64,000 nt of DNA, from NCBI RefSeq assembly GCF_020616155.1, contig NZ_CP085530.1, positions 1-64,000 of the forward strand, written 5' to 3'. The notes under the pieces are model-generated. The model did no database searches. It was not told the DNA's origin and saw only the letters and a program-made list of their open reading frames with translations. Shown here one piece after another: positions 19,761-29,433 of this stretch (the first letter of the stretch is position 1; every line of letters begins with the position of its first letter). The stretch comes from Vogesella sp. XCS3. GTDB lineage: Bacteria > Pseudomonadota > Gammaproteobacteria > Burkholderiales > Chromobacteriaceae. The translations under genes were made by a program, and so were the position numbers.

Positions 19761-20339
19761 ATGATCTGGTACGAGCAGGTATTGCAGTTCTGGTTCGGCG
19801 GCAGCAGCGACGACATGCTGGCCCTGCCGCGCGACGCCTGGTTCAAGAAAGATCCGGTGTTTGACGGCATCATCCGCGAGCGTTTTGCGCCCTTGCTGGC
19901 CGAGTTGGCCGCAGGCACGTTGCAACCCGACGCTGGCGACGCGCGCCAGGTGCTGGCCTGGCTGATCGTGGCCGACCAGTTTCCGCGCAACCTGTACCGT
20001 GGCCAGGCGCAGGCCTTTGCTACCGACGCGCAGGCCTTGGCCGCCAGCCACGCCGCACTGGCGGCACGGCTGGATATCCGTCTGCCGCCGGTGGCGCGCT
20101 GGTTTGTCTACCTGCCGCTGGAGCACAGCGAGCAGCTGGCCGACCAGGAAGCATCCGTGCGCCGCTTCGAGAGCCTGCCGCATGGCAGCCCGGGGCGCGA
20201 CAATGTAATCGACTTTGCCCGGCGGCATCACGAGATCGTCGCCCGTTTCGGCCGTTTTCCGCACCGCAACGCGGCGCTGGGGCGGCCGTCTACCCAGGAC
20301 GAGCTGACCTTTCTGGCCCAGCCAGGCAGCGCCTTCTGA
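19761..20339 (+). CDS. DUF924 family protein
   Basis: The 192-residue product begins MIWYEQVLQFWFGG and contains LIVADQFPRNLYRG, RWFVYLPLEHSEQLADQE and FARRHHEIVARFGRFPHRNAALGR, the conserved core of DUF924, an alpha-helical TPR-like family of unknown role. AAGGAG at 19749-19754 favours the second of two adjacent ATGs. It lies between the two heptose genes and is probably cotranscribed with them, but nothing links it biochemically to LPS. Confidence 0.92.
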   Translation: MIWYEQVLQFWFGGSSDDMLALPRDAWFKKDPVFDGIIRERFAPLLAELAAGTLQPDAGDARQVLAWLIVADQFPRNLYRGQAQAFATDAQALAASHAALAARLDIRLPPVARWFVYLPLEHSEQLADQEASVRRFESLPHGSPGRDNVIDFARRHHEIVARFGRFPHRNAALGRPSTQDELTFLAQPGSAF

Positions 20340-20358
20340 ACGCATATAAGGAACAAGC

Positions 20359-21354
20359 ATGACTATCGTAGTGACCGGTGCGGCCGGCTTTATCGGCTCC
20401 AATATCGTGAAGGCGCTGAACGCGCGCGGCGAAACCGACATCCTTGCGGTGGATAACCTCAGCAAGGGTGACAAGTTTGTCAACCTGGTGGGCTGCGAAA
20501 TCAGCGACTACCTGGACAAGCAGGACTTCATCAGCCTGATCGGCAGTGGCGATTTCGACGGTGAAATCACCGCCATCCTGCATCAGGGTGCCTGCTCCGA
20601 CACCATGAACCACGACGGCAAGTACATGATGGAGAACAACTACCAGTACACGCTGGAGCTGTTCGAATTCTGCCAGGCCGAGGAAATCCCCTTCCTGTAC
20701 GCCAGCAGCGCCGCCACCTACGGCAAGGGCACTACCTTCAAGGAAGACCGCCAGTACGAAGGCCCGCTCAATGTGTACGGCTACTCCAAGTTCCTGTTCG
20801 ACCAGATCCTGCGCCGCCGCATGGCCGAAGGCCTGACCGCACAAGTGGCCGGCTTTCGCTACTTCAACGTGTACGGCCCGCAAGAGCAGCACAAAGGCCG
20901 CATGGCTTCGGTGGCCTTCCACAACTTCAACCAGTACCGCGAAACCGGCAAGGTGAAGCTGTTTGGCGGCTACGACGGCTACGCCGACGGCACGCAGAGC
21001 CGCGATTTCGTGTCGGTGGAAGACGTGGTGAAGGTGAACCTGTACTTCCTGGATAACCCGGACAAGAGCGGCATCTTCAACCTGGGTTCCGGCCGTGCGC
21101 AGCCGTTCAACGACGTGGCCGTGGCCACCGTCAACGCCTGCCGCCGCCACGAAGGCAAGCCGGCACTGACGCTGCCCGAGCTGGTAGAGCAGGGCATTCT
21201 GGAATACATCGACTTCCCGGACGCGCTGAAAGGCAAGTACCAGAGCTTCACCCAGGCCGATATCGGCAAGCTGCGCAGCGCCGGTTACAGCGATGCCATG
21301 CTCACCGTAGAGCAGGGCGTGGACCGCTACGTGGACTGGCTGATGAGCCGATGA
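20359..21354 (+). CDS. rfaD: ADP-L-glycero-D-manno-heptose 6-epimerase
   Basis: RfaD (HldD) epimerises ADP-heptose at C6, the last step before LPS core assembly. The 331-residue short-chain-dehydrogenase-type protein has [19 protein letters not shown] at the N-terminus and the family sequences [16 protein letters not shown] and [20 protein letters not shown]. The Tyr-x3-Lys pair is in [10 protein letters not shown]. It ends in an ATGA overlap with the Nudix gene. Confidence 0.97.
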   Translation: MTIVVTGAAGFIGSNIVKALNARGETDILAVDNLSKGDKFVNLVGCEISDYLDKQDFISLIGSGDFDGEITAILHQGACSDTMNHDGKYMMENNYQYTLELFEFCQAEEIPFLYASSAATYGKGTTFKEDRQYEGPLNVYGYSKFLFDQILRRRMAEGLTAQVAGFRYFNVYGPQEQHKGRMASVAFHNFNQYRETGKVKLFGGYDGYADGTQSRDFVSVEDVVKVNLYFLDNPDKSGIFNLGSGRAQPFNDVAVATVNACRRHEGKPALTLPELVEQGILEYIDFPDALKGKYQSFTQADIGKLRSAGYSDAMLTVEQGVDRYVDWLMSR

Positions 21355-21872
21355 GTCGCCACGCCGCCCTGCCGGTACGCGTGGCAGCGCGTTTGCTGCT
21401 GCGCGACCCCGACGGGCGGGTGCTGCTGTTCCCTTACCGGCCGCCCGCACAGGGCGGCCGTATTGTTTACTGGTTCACTCCTGGCGGTGGCGTGCACGCC
21501 GGCGAAAGCCTGGCGCAGGCCGCCTGCCGCGAATGCCTGGAGGAAACGGGCTACGCGCTGGCCGACCCTGGCGAGCCACTGGCGCGGCGGCAGTTTGCCA
21601 TGCGCCTGCCGGACGGGGGCGAGGTGTGGGCCGACGAGCATTACTTTCACGTACGGGTTGGCCGCATCGCCCTGCAACAGGATGGCTGGAGCGTGCAGGA
21701 GCGCGCCAGCATGGGCGCGGGGCGCTGGTTTGATGCGGCCGAGCTGGCTCACCCGCCAGAGCCTGTTTTTCCAGAACACCTGCCGGCCATGCTGGCAGCA
21801 GCCGATGCGCGCGACGCACGGGCCGCGCCACCTGACGTGCGCGATGGCGACACGCTTGTGCCCAAAAAATGA
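21351..21872 (+). CDS. Nudix hydrolase
   Basis: A 173-residue protein whose Nudix box runs from [20 protein letters not shown] through the ETG that follows, matching Gx5Ex7REUxEExGU with one irregular spacing at the start. It overlaps rfaD by 4 bp. The substrate is not predictable; a TTGGCCGCA copy encodes VGRI at 21658. Confidence 0.88.
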   Translation: MSRHAALPVRVAARLLLRDPDGRVLLFPYRPPAQGGRIVYWFTPGGGVHAGESLAQAACRECLEETGYALADPGEPLARRQFAMRLPDGGEVWADEHYFHVRVGRIALQQDGWSVQERASMGAGRWFDAAELAHPPEPVFPEHLPAMLAAADARDARAAPPDVRDGDTLVPKK

Positions 21873-21940
21873 GCATTACTGTTGCCAGGCGGCGATAGCT
21901 GATAACATCAGGCTATTGAAATTGCCAGGATTGTAAAGCC

Positions 21941-22396
21941 ATGAAATGCCCCTTCTGCGGCTGCGCCGATACCCAGGTGGTAGATTCCCGCGTCAGCGAA
22001 GACGGCAGCAGCATACGTCGCCGCCGCCGCTGTACCAGCTGCGACAAGCGCTTTACAACCTTTGAAACCGCCGAAGTCCGCATGCCGCAAGTGGTAAAAA
22101 CCGGCGGCCACCGCACCGAATTCGACGTGGAGAAGGTACGCACCAGTTTCCTGCGCGCGCTGCACAAGCGCCCGGTGTCCACCCCGCTGGTAGACGACGC
22201 CATCAACCGCATCAGCCAGCGCCTGTTGCAGCTGGGCGAGCGCGAGGTGTCCAGCCGCTATATCGGCGAAATGGTAATGAACGAGCTGGCCAAGCTGGAT
22301 AAAGTGGCTTACGTGCGCTTTGCTTCGGTGTACAAGAGCTTCCAGGATATTTCCGAGTTCACCGACGCCATCGAGGAAATACAGGGCAAAGGCTAA
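21941..22396 (+). CDS. nrdR: Transcriptional repressor NrdR
   Basis: NrdR represses ribonucleotide reductase genes in response to bound ATP or dATP. The 151-residue protein has the N-terminal zinc ribbon [17 protein letters not shown]...[12 protein letters not shown] and then an ATP-cone. Family length is normal. It usually sits directly before ribD; here two GNAT genes and a terminator intervene. Confidence 0.97.
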   Translation: MKCPFCGCADTQVVDSRVSEDGSSIRRRRRCTSCDKRFTTFETAEVRMPQVVKTGGHRTEFDVEKVRTSFLRALHKRPVSTPLVDDAINRISQRLLQLGEREVSSRYIGEMVMNELAKLDKVAYVRFASVYKSFQDISEFTDAIEEIQGKG

Positions 22397-22441
22397 GGCC
22401 GGCCCAGGCCGTAGCAGCCGCCATGGTGCGGTGAACCAGAC

Positions 22442-22468
22442 AACCCTGTCGTGCGCGGCAGGGTTTTT
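22442..22468 (+). terminator. Terminator after nrdR
   Basis: A 7-bp stem AACCCTG/CAGGGTT around a 10-nt loop is followed by TTTC, about 45 bp after the nrdR stop. Confidence 0.6.
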
Positions 22469-22495
22469 CATACCTGGAACTTAAGGGGGAAGGAC

Positions 22496-23035
22496 GTGAA
22501 TACTTGCCTGCGACCAGTGGCCGAGCAGGATGCCGCTGCGCTGTTTGCGCTGGTGGACGCCCACCGCGCCGCGCTGGCGAGCTGGCTGCCGTGGGTGGCG
22601 GCCACCCATAGCCAGCAAGATAGCCTGGCTTTTCTGCAGCATAGCGCGGTGGCGCGCCAGCAAGGCAGCCAGTACGACTGGCTGATTCTGGTGGATGGCC
22701 AGCTGGCCGGCGTGTGCGGTCTGCATAGCGTGTCTGCGGCCAACCGCCGTGCTTGTGTGGGTTACTGGCTGGCGCCACCTTACGTTGGCCGCGGCGTGAT
22801 GCAGGCGGCGTTGCAGCAGCTGTGCGGGCAGGCATTTGGCACGCTGGGTCTACAGCGCCTCGTAATCGACCCGGCACTGGCGAATGTGCGCAGCATCGCG
22901 GTGGCGCAGCGTGCAGGCTTCCGTTTCGAGGGCATACTGCGCCAGCATTTATGGCTGCACGGCCAGGCGCACGACGCTGCCTGCTACAGCCTGCTGGCCA
23001 CGGAATGGGCAGTACGCCAGCATGGGCAGGCTTGA
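22496..23035 (+). CDS. GNAT acetyltransferase, RimJ/RimL type (tandem copy 1)
   Basis: The GTG at 22496, preceded by GGGGGAAGGAC, gives 179 residues starting VNTCLRPVAEQDAAALFALVD. It resembles ribosomal-protein N-acetyltransferases (SWLPWV, GYWLAPPYVGRGVMQAALQQL, AVAQRAGFRFEGILRQ). It is clearly paralogous along its whole length to the next gene, so this is a tandem duplication between nrdR and ribD. The target is unknown. Confidence 0.85.
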   Translation: MNTCLRPVAEQDAAALFALVDAHRAALASWLPWVAATHSQQDSLAFLQHSAVARQQGSQYDWLILVDGQLAGVCGLHSVSAANRRACVGYWLAPPYVGRGVMQAALQQLCGQAFGTLGLQRLVIDPALANVRSIAVAQRAGFRFEGILRQHLWLHGQAHDAACYSLLATEWAVRQHGQA

Positions 23036-23092
23036 CGATGGCTGGCGGCCAACCTTAGTCTGTTGGCTCGCACTTCCATAAGAAAGCCTGAC

Positions 23093-23635
23093 ATGACCTC
23101 CGCCGTTACCCTACGCCCGCTTGAACCTGCCGACGCCGATGCGTTGTTCTCCCTCGTCGATAGCAGCCGCGATAGCCTGTCGCAGTGGCTGCCCTGGGTG
23201 GATACCACCCGCAGCGCCGCCGATTCGCTTACCTTCATCCAGCATACCCAAGCCGAGCGCGACGCCGGCCGCGTTCATACCTGGCTGATTCTGGCCGACG
23301 GCCAGCCCGCTGGCGTGTGCGACCTGCACGGCGTGAGCTTGCTGAACCTGCATGGCTCTATCGGCTACTGGCTGGCCGATGCCTACGTTGGCCGCGGCTA
23401 TCTGCCACAGGCGCTGGCCCAGGTGCTGCATACCGCGTTTGCCGAGCTGGGTCTGAACCGTGTGGATATCGTGAGTGCGGCGGCCAACCTGCGCAGCTGC
23501 GCGGTGGCAGAGCGTAGCGGCTTTACCCAGGAAGGCGTGCTGCGCGGCTATCTGCGTATCCGCGAGCGTTTCTGGGATGCCCGCATCTACAGCCTGCTGG
23601 CAGCCGACTGGCGTGCCGCGCAAGGGCAGGCATGA
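23093..23635 (+). CDS. GNAT acetyltransferase, RimJ/RimL type (tandem copy 2)
   Basis: This 180-residue protein matches copy 1 from end to end: LRPLEPADADALFSLVDSSR, QWLPWVDTTRSAADSLTFIQ, GYWLADAYVGRGYLPQAL, AVAERSGFTQEGVLRGYLR. The start is ATG at 23093. Its stop overlaps the ribD start (ATGA), so it is coupled to riboflavin genes. Both copies carry a near-exact TTGGCCGC motif at the same codons (YVGRG). Confidence 0.87.
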   Translation: MTSAVTLRPLEPADADALFSLVDSSRDSLSQWLPWVDTTRSAADSLTFIQHTQAERDAGRVHTWLILADGQPAGVCDLHGVSLLNLHGSIGYWLADAYVGRGYLPQALAQVLHTAFAELGLNRVDIVSAAANLRSCAVAERSGFTQEGVLRGYLRIRERFWDARIYSLLAADWRAAQGQA

Positions 23636-24762
23636 TGAGCGAGCCACTTGGCCTGCTGCCGCAAGATTTCCCCTATATGCAGCAGGCCTTGCGCCTGGCT
23701 GCCGCGGCGACCCGCCGTGCCGCGCCCAACCCCGGCGTCGGTTGCGTGCTGGTGCGCGATGGCCAGGTGATAGGCGAGGGCGCTACCCTGCGTGTCGGGG
23801 GCGATCATGCCGAAATCCAGGCTATCAAGGACTGCTACGCCCGTGGCCATAGCCCGGCCGGCGCCACCGCCTACGTCACGCTGGAGCCGTGCAGCCATTA
23901 TGGCCGTACCCCGCCGTGTGCCGAGCGGCTGATCAAGGAAAACATCGGCCGCGTGGTGGCCGCCATGGTGGACCCGTACCACGAAGTAGCCGGGCGCGGC
24001 ATTGCCATGCTCAACGCGGCCGGCATTCCGGCGGTGGCCGGCTGCCTGCAAGCCGAGGCACAGTACGTGCACCGTGGTTTCCTGTCGCGTGTTACGCGCC
24101 AGCGCCCCTGGGTCACGCTGAAGGCCGCCGCTACGCTGGATGGTAAGACGGCGCTGCTCAATGGCGTCAGCCAGTGGATTACCGGCCCCGACGCCCGCCG
24201 CGACGTGCAGCAGCTGCGTGCGGCCAACTGTGCCATGCTCACCGGCAGTGGTACTGTGCTGGCCGACGACCCGCAGCTCACCGTGCGCGATGTGGCCGTG
24301 CCGCGCCAGCCGCTGCGCGTGGTGGTGGACAGCCAACTGGCCACGCCGCCCGCTGCACGCATTTACGATACTGCCGTGGCGCCCACCCTGCTGGTGACTG
24401 CGGTGGCGGATGCCACGCTGCATGCGCCGTATCTGGCCCGCGGCGTACAAATACGTGTGTTGCCTGCGCCAGATCAGCACGTGGATTTGCCGGCACTGCT
24501 ACAAAGCCTGGCGGCCGATGGCATCAACCAGCTGATGGTGGAGGCCGGTGCCGGCCTGAACGGTGCCTTGGTGCAAGCCGGGCTGGTGGACGACATCGTG
24601 CTCTACCTGGCGCCTTATCTGGCTGGTGACGCAGCCCGTGGCCTGTTTGCCTGGCCGGCGCTACAGTCGCTGGACGACAAGCTGGCGCTGCATATCCGTG
24701 ATACCCGCATGGTGGGGCGTGATCTGCGCCTGACTTTGCAACCTGACTCTAACCCGAGCTGA
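23632..24762 (+). CDS. ribD: Bifunctional riboflavin deaminase/reductase RibD
   Basis: RibD deaminates and then reduces the pyrimidine intermediate of riboflavin synthesis. The 376-residue protein has an N-terminal cytidine-deaminase-like zinc site (GGDHAEIQAI and TLEPCSHYGRTPPC, about residues 50-90) and a C-terminal DHFR-like reductase half starting at WVTLKAAATLDGKTAL. It overlaps the upstream GNAT gene by 4 bp. No FMN riboswitch is seen upstream, and the rest of the rib pathway is not in the window. Confidence 0.96.
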   Translation: MMSEPLGLLPQDFPYMQQALRLAAAATRRAAPNPGVGCVLVRDGQVIGEGATLRVGGDHAEIQAIKDCYARGHSPAGATAYVTLEPCSHYGRTPPCAERLIKENIGRVVAAMVDPYHEVAGRGIAMLNAAGIPAVAGCLQAEAQYVHRGFLSRVTRQRPWVTLKAAATLDGKTALLNGVSQWITGPDARRDVQQLRAANCAMLTGSGTVLADDPQLTVRDVAVPRQPLRVVVDSQLATPPAARIYDTAVAPTLLVTAVADATLHAPYLARGVQIRVLPAPDQHVDLPALLQSLAADGINQLMVEAGAGLNGALVQAGLVDDIVLYLAPYLAGDAARGLFAWPALQSLDDKLALHIRDTRMVGRDLRLTLQPDSNPS

Positions 24763-24769
24763 TCCCCGC

Positions 24770-25828
24770 ATGCTGCTGACCGAACACACCCTGTACCGTC
24801 TGGCCCACGCCACTTTGCTGGCCCTGGGTTCTAGCAATGAAGAAGCCGCCGTGGTGGCGCAACACCTGGTGGAGGCCAACCTGAAAGGCCACCCCAGCCA
24901 CGGCGTGGGCATGTTGCCGTTTTATGTGGAAAGTGTGCGCAACGGCACCTTGCAGCCGGGCGAGCCGGCCTGGCTGCTGAACGATAGCGGCGCCATCCTG
25001 CAGTTTGACGGCGAGCGCGGTTACGGCCAGCGCGTGGTGCGCGAAGCGGTGGACGCTGCCATCGAGCGTGTGGCGCAGACCGGCATCGTGCTGCTGACCG
25101 TGCGCAACAGCCACCATATGGGCCGCATTGGCAGCTATGGCGAGCAGGTGGCGGCCGCGGGCAAGGTGGGTTTGTTCTTTGTCAACGTCACCGACTTTCC
25201 GCAGCCGCTGGTGGCCCCGTTTGGCGGCTCTGCCGCGCGCTTTGGTACCAACCCCTTGTGCGTGGCGTTTCCGGCAGGCGAGCGCGAGCCACCGTTCATT
25301 CTGGATTTCGCCACCAGCATGGTGGCCTACGGCAAGACGCGGGTCGCCTATCTGGCGGGTAAGACGTTTGACGAAGAAGTCATGCTGGACGCAGCCGGCC
25401 AGCCTACGGCCAACCCTGCGGCCATGCACGAGCAGCCTACCGGAGCGCTGCGCCCCATCGCGGCGCACAAGGGCGGTGGCCTGGTGGCGGCTATCGAGTT
25501 TCTGGCCGGCCTGCTGTCGGGCGGGGGCACCCTGCAGCCGGGCAATGCCCGCCTGGGCGGCATCATGAACAACCTGACCGCCGTCATCATCGACCCGGAA
25601 GCCGTCGCCGACGTAAGCTGGTTACGTGAGGAATACGATGCCATGGCCGCCTATATCCGCAGCTCGCCAGCCCCGGCCGGGCAAGCGCCGCTGATGCTGG
25701 CCGGCCAGCCGGAGCGCCAGCGCGCAGCAGACGCCGCCGTACACGGTGTAGAGATGTCAGATAATGAATGGGCAGCCATACTGGGTGCTGCGCGTAGTGC
25801 AGGGGTGCCCGCCCCCGAGCTGTTGTAA
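24770..25828 (+). CDS. Ldh2/MdhB-family NAD(P)-dependent oxidoreductase
   Basis: The 352-residue protein belongs to the malate/L-lactate/ureidoglycolate dehydrogenase family, unrelated to classical LDH. Visible motifs are KGHPSHGVGMLPFYV, VRNSHHMGRIGSYGEQ and FGTNPLCVAFPAGE. These enzymes reduce 2-keto acids or cyclic imines such as delta1-piperideine-2-carboxylate. It starts 7 bp after ribD and leads into the next gene with 12 bp spacing. The substrate cannot be read from the sequence. Confidence 0.88.
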   Translation: MLLTEHTLYRLAHATLLALGSSNEEAAVVAQHLVEANLKGHPSHGVGMLPFYVESVRNGTLQPGEPAWLLNDSGAILQFDGERGYGQRVVREAVDAAIERVAQTGIVLLTVRNSHHMGRIGSYGEQVAAAGKVGLFFVNVTDFPQPLVAPFGGSAARFGTNPLCVAFPAGEREPPFILDFATSMVAYGKTRVAYLAGKTFDEEVMLDAAGQPTANPAAMHEQPTGALRPIAAHKGGGLVAAIEFLAGLLSGGGTLQPGNARLGGIMNNLTAVIIDPEAVADVSWLREEYDAMAAYIRSSPAPAGQAPLMLAGQPERQRAADAAVHGVEMSDNEWAAILGAARSAGVPAPELL

Positions 25829-25840
25829 GGAAGCAAGACC

Positions 25841-26491
25841 ATGCCTCAGGACAAGATGGACGACGCACTGGACGCCTACCTGCGTCTCTTGGACAGCAAA
25901 GGTGCCGATGCCGAGGTCATCGCTTATCGCCGCCGCATTCTGGCTAGGCTGAACCAGATTTTACGCAGCCAGCGCGGCGGTACGGATATCTACCGCGCCG
26001 CCGTGGACGCCTTGCTGTCGCTATGCCCGCCGGGCGACCGCGCCGGCGCCATGACCGCAGCGCGCGAGTACTATTATTTCTGGCTGGATGACGTCAAAAA
26101 GCTGGCCGCGCTGAACGCCCGTGACGGCTTTACCACCCACCATATCCGGCTGCCGGCGCACGGCAGTTTTGAAAGCCTGCAGCAGCGTATGCAGAGCGAC
26201 GGCTTTACCCAGTACCCGCCCTCGCTGGATATTTATCTGGGCCAGCTGTACGAGCTGGGCTCGGATGAAAGCATGCTGGCCGAGCGCGGCGAGCTGATTC
26301 GCCCGCTGCTCTACCTGCTGCATGGCCACCCGCACCACCCGGATAGCTTTCGTACCGCCATTGATGCCATGCTGCTGCACCTGGGCGACAGCCAGGCGCG
26401 TGATACCTTCCTGATTATTGCGCGCGAATTTTTCTACTACTGGATATCGTTTCCCGACGCCGGCGTACGCGCCGCACCGCGCCCGGCCTGA
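25841..26491 (+). CDS. Protein of unknown function with two internal repeats
   Basis: I do not recognise a family. The 216-residue product (AAGGAAGC upstream of the ATG) is made of two diverged copies of a ~77-residue unit, residues about 8-84 and 127-204. They align as LDAYLRLLDSKGADAEV with LDIYLGQLYELGSDESM, IYRAAVDALLSL with SFRTAIDAMLLH, and AAREYYYFWLDD with IAREFFYYWISF. The predicted content is alpha-helical with an aromatic-rich end to each unit. There is no signal peptide or membrane segment. It follows the Ldh2-type gene closely and precedes a carboxypeptidase. Confidence 0.75.
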   Translation: MPQDKMDDALDAYLRLLDSKGADAEVIAYRRRILARLNQILRSQRGGTDIYRAAVDALLSLCPPGDRAGAMTAAREYYYFWLDDVKKLAALNARDGFTTHHIRLPAHGSFESLQQRMQSDGFTQYPPSLDIYLGQLYELGSDESMLAERGELIRPLLYLLHGHPHHPDSFRTAIDAMLLHLGDSQARDTFLIIAREFFYYWISFPDAGVRAAPRPA

Positions 26492-26567
26492 GCCCGTCCG
26501 AACAGACAATTGCCGCACTGCGCGGCTGCAGGCATCATCAGAGCCTTGTTTATCCAAGGTGCCTGCC

Positions 26568-28058
26568 ATGACCCACTCCGCTTACCCGCAGCTGGAAACC
26601 GCCTTTACCCGCCTGTACCGCTACCAGCACCTGGCCGCTATCGCCGGCTGGGATCAGGCTGCCATGATGCCATCCAAAGGTAACGATGCCCGCGCGGCAG
26701 CCATGGCAGAGCTGCAGGTGCTGATGCACCACACGCTGACCGACCCGGCCTTGCGCGGCCTGTTCGATGCGGCCAACAGCGAAGCACTGACGCCGGTACA
26801 GCAAGCCAGCCTGCGCGAGATGCGCCGCGAGTGGCAAAATGCCAACCTGTTGCCCGCCAGCCTGGTCGAGGCCAAAAGCCTGGCCGGCAGCCGCTGCGAG
26901 CACGCCTGGCGTAGCCAGCGCAAAGCCAACGACTGGCAAGGCTTTCTGCAGAACTTCCGCGAGGTGGTCAAGCTGTCGCGCGAGGAAGCGCAATACCTGT
27001 CCGACGCCACCGGCGTATCGCGCTACGACGCCCTGATGAACCTGTACGAGCCAGGCATGAACAGCGCCGAAGTGCAGCGCATTTTCGACGACGTGAAAAG
27101 CTGGCTGCCAGGCCTGATCCGCGACACCATGCAAAAGCAGGCGGGCGAACAGGTACTGCAAGCGCAGGGCCCGTTTGCCATCGAAGCGCAGCGCGCGCTG
27201 GGTATCGAGGTGATGGGGGTGCTGGGCTTCGACTTTGACGCAGGCCGCCTCGACGTATCGGTGCACCCGTTCTGCGGTGGCGTCGCCGAAGACGTGCGCA
27301 TTACCACCCGTTACCGGGACGACGATTTCGTGCAAAGCCTGATGGGCATCGTGCACGAAACGGGCCACGCCCGTTACGAGCAAGGCTTGCCGCGCGAGCT
27401 GGCGCATCTGCCCGTAGGCCACGCCCGCTCCATGGGCATACACGAAAGCCAGAGCCTGTCGTTTGAAATGCAGCTGGGCCGTAACCCGGCCTTCTTGCAG
27501 CTGATTGCGCCGCTGGTGAAAAAGCACCTGGGCGAGCAACCGGCTTTCGATGCGGCCAACCTGGGCCTGCTGTACAGCCGTGTCCGCCCAGGCTATATCC
27601 GTGTCGATGCCGACGAGCTGACCTATCCGGCGCACGTGATTCTGCGCTTCGAGATCGAGCGTGCGCTGATCGAAGGCGAGATCGAGGCCGAAGATATTCC
27701 GGCGCTGTGGGATGAAAAAATGATGGCCTATCTGGGCGTGGATACCCGCGGCAATTACCAGAATGGCTGCCTGCAGGATATTCACTGGACCGATGGCAGC
27801 TTTGGCTACTTCCCTAGCTACACGCTGGGTGCCATGTATGCAGCGCAGTACTTTGCCACCATCCGCCAGCAATACCCGGATCTGGATAGCCGTATTGCTG
27901 CTGGCGACCTGGCACCGGTATTTGACTGGCTACAGGCCAATATCTGGCAGCAGGCCAGTTTGTGGAGCACGCCGGAGCTGGTACGCCGTGCCACCGGTGA
28001 AAGCCTGAACCCTGCGCATTTCCGCGCGCATTTACAGGCGCGTTATCTGGGCGGCTAA
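26568..28058 (+). CDS. Metallocarboxypeptidase, family M32
   Basis: The 496-residue protein shows the M32 zinc site VHETGHARYEQGLP (HExxH) and the following IHESQSLSFEMQLGRN with the third ligand, plus VHPFCGGVAEDVRITTRY. Family members cleave C-terminal residues in the cytoplasm. The ATG at 26568 follows CCAAGGTGCC; upstream reading frame is not homologous. Length is normal for the family (about 500). Confidence 0.94.
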   Translation: MTHSAYPQLETAFTRLYRYQHLAAIAGWDQAAMMPSKGNDARAAAMAELQVLMHHTLTDPALRGLFDAANSEALTPVQQASLREMRREWQNANLLPASLVEAKSLAGSRCEHAWRSQRKANDWQGFLQNFREVVKLSREEAQYLSDATGVSRYDALMNLYEPGMNSAEVQRIFDDVKSWLPGLIRDTMQKQAGEQVLQAQGPFAIEAQRALGIEVMGVLGFDFDAGRLDVSVHPFCGGVAEDVRITTRYRDDDFVQSLMGIVHETGHARYEQGLPRELAHLPVGHARSMGIHESQSLSFEMQLGRNPAFLQLIAPLVKKHLGEQPAFDAANLGLLYSRVRPGYIRVDADELTYPAHVILRFEIERALIEGEIEAEDIPALWDEKMMAYLGVDTRGNYQNGCLQDIHWTDGSFGYFPSYTLGAMYAAQYFATIRQQYPDLDSRIAAGDLAPVFDWLQANIWQQASLWSTPELVRRATGESLNPAHFRAHLQARYLGG

Positions 28059-28368
28059 TGGCTATATTTGCCCGAGCTGTGTGTGAGCATATTATGCTGA
28101 CAATGCGCAGTTAATCGGAATAATACCCCGCATAAATCACTTCCTCGGAAGATGTGCGGGGTGTTTTACATATAACGCTTTATAAGTTATGTGTTTAATA
28201 TGCGCTGTATGTATCGAAATAAAAGAAGATGTGATGTCACTATTTCACCCTTGCTTAATTAGCAGTATAAATCTTTATAAAGGGGCGTAGCGACACGCCC
28301 GGATATCATAAGAACATCATCACACGAGGCAGGCGCTAGCGCGCACTGTGGCCTGACAGGGGAGAAAC
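28059..28368. other. AT-rich intergenic region
   Basis: This 310-bp gap is much more AT-rich than the surroundings. It holds the M32 gene terminator (28125-28167) and then about 200 bp without a reading frame, probably the promoter region of the following PAS-GGDEF gene. No motif that I could assign was found beyond that. Confidence 0.6.
28125..28167 (+). terminator. Terminator after the M32 carboxypeptidase gene
   Basis: An 8-bp stem ACCCCGCA/TGCGGGGT encloses a 22-nt loop, followed by GTTTTA. Confidence 0.65.
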
Positions 28369-29301
28369 ATGTCGACGGGGCAGCAAGTTTTGGCACCTTA
28401 CGACATCGAAAAGGTGCTGTTTCATAGCCTGGATGTGATACCCATCCCGGCGCTGGTTTCTACCTCGGACCCAGCTCTGGAGGGCAAACGTAACCATCTG
28501 TTCATCAACAAGGCCTTCTTGCAGCAGATCGGCTACACCGCCGAGGAAATGCCCGATATGCTCAGCTGGTTCCAGCTGGCGTATCCCGACCCTGTTTACC
28601 GGCAACAGGTTATTCGCGAGTGGCAAGAGGCCGTAGAAGACAGCCTGGCGCGGGGTGAAAATGTTGCCGAGACCAGTGCCATGGTGCGTTGCAAGAGTGG
28701 CGAGCGGCGCTGGTTTATCGTCGCCGCACAGATCAAGGCCGAGGTCTTGCCATCCTGGCATATCGTTACTTTTCGCGATGTGCACGATCTGCATTGCATG
28801 GTGGAAGAAAACCGCCGCCTGTCCATTACCGACACGCTTACCCAGCTGGCTAACCGCCGCGAGGCGCAGATGCAGCTGGAGCTTGCCCGCAATGCCTTCT
28901 TGCACCGCGACCAGCCATTTAGCGTCCTGCTATGCGATGTCGATTATTTCAAGGCGCTGAATGACCGTTTCGGCCACAGCTGTGGCGACGAGGCGTTGTG
29001 CCTGTTGTCTGCTACCTTGCAAGCTTGCGCGCGTCAGGGCGACTGTGTGGCGCGTTGGGGCGGGGAAGAGTTCCTGCTGTTGCTGCCTGCTACCAACTTG
29101 TCGGGTGCCATTGTCATGGCGCAGCGCATTCGCAGCCTGGTCGCACAAATTACCTTGCCGTGGGAGAACGCGCCTTCGCTGAGTGTAAGCATAGGCTGTG
29201 CCACCATGATGCCCGAGCTGACGCTGGATAGCCTGATCCAGCAGGCCGACATGGCGTTGTATCGAGCCAAGGCGGCCGGCCGCAATTGTGTGATGGCCTG
29301 A
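28369..29301 (+). CDS. PAS-GGDEF diguanylate cyclase
   Basis: The 310-residue protein has an N-terminal PAS-like sensor (about residues 15-140, with NKAFLQQIGYTAEEM) and a C-terminal GGDEF domain with LCDVDYFKALNDRFGHSCGD and an active-site GGEEF at 231-235. The product-inhibition I-site RxxD is present (R222-D225, five residues before GGEEF). It has no membrane segment, so it is a cytoplasmic c-di-GMP synthase. AGGGGAG precedes the ATG. It lies just before a PAS-containing chemoreceptor, but each seems separately expressed. Confidence 0.92.
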   Translation: MSTGQQVLAPYDIEKVLFHSLDVIPIPALVSTSDPALEGKRNHLFINKAFLQQIGYTAEEMPDMLSWFQLAYPDPVYRQQVIREWQEAVEDSLARGENVAETSAMVRCKSGERRWFIVAAQIKAEVLPSWHIVTFRDVHDLHCMVEENRRLSITDTLTQLANRREAQMQLELARNAFLHRDQPFSVLLCDVDYFKALNDRFGHSCGDEALCLLSATLQACARQGDCVARWGGEEFLLLLPATNLSGAIVMAQRIRSLVAQITLPWENAPSLSVSIGCATMMPELTLDSLIQQADMALYRAKAAGRNCVMA

Positions 29302-29433
29302 TCGTTTTACTGTGGCATGGCTTGTCTCTACTTTTATTAAATTTTATTGAAAACAAGCCTTAAGCGTAGTTATACGGATGGCCGCCATATTGCGCTGCAC
29401 TATGCTCAAATCATGTCAAACCTTCTGGGGCTC

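Noticed and set aside
23500..23640. FMN riboswitch before ribD
   Set aside because: The ribD start overlaps the upstream GNAT gene, and no RFN-element conserved segments are visible.
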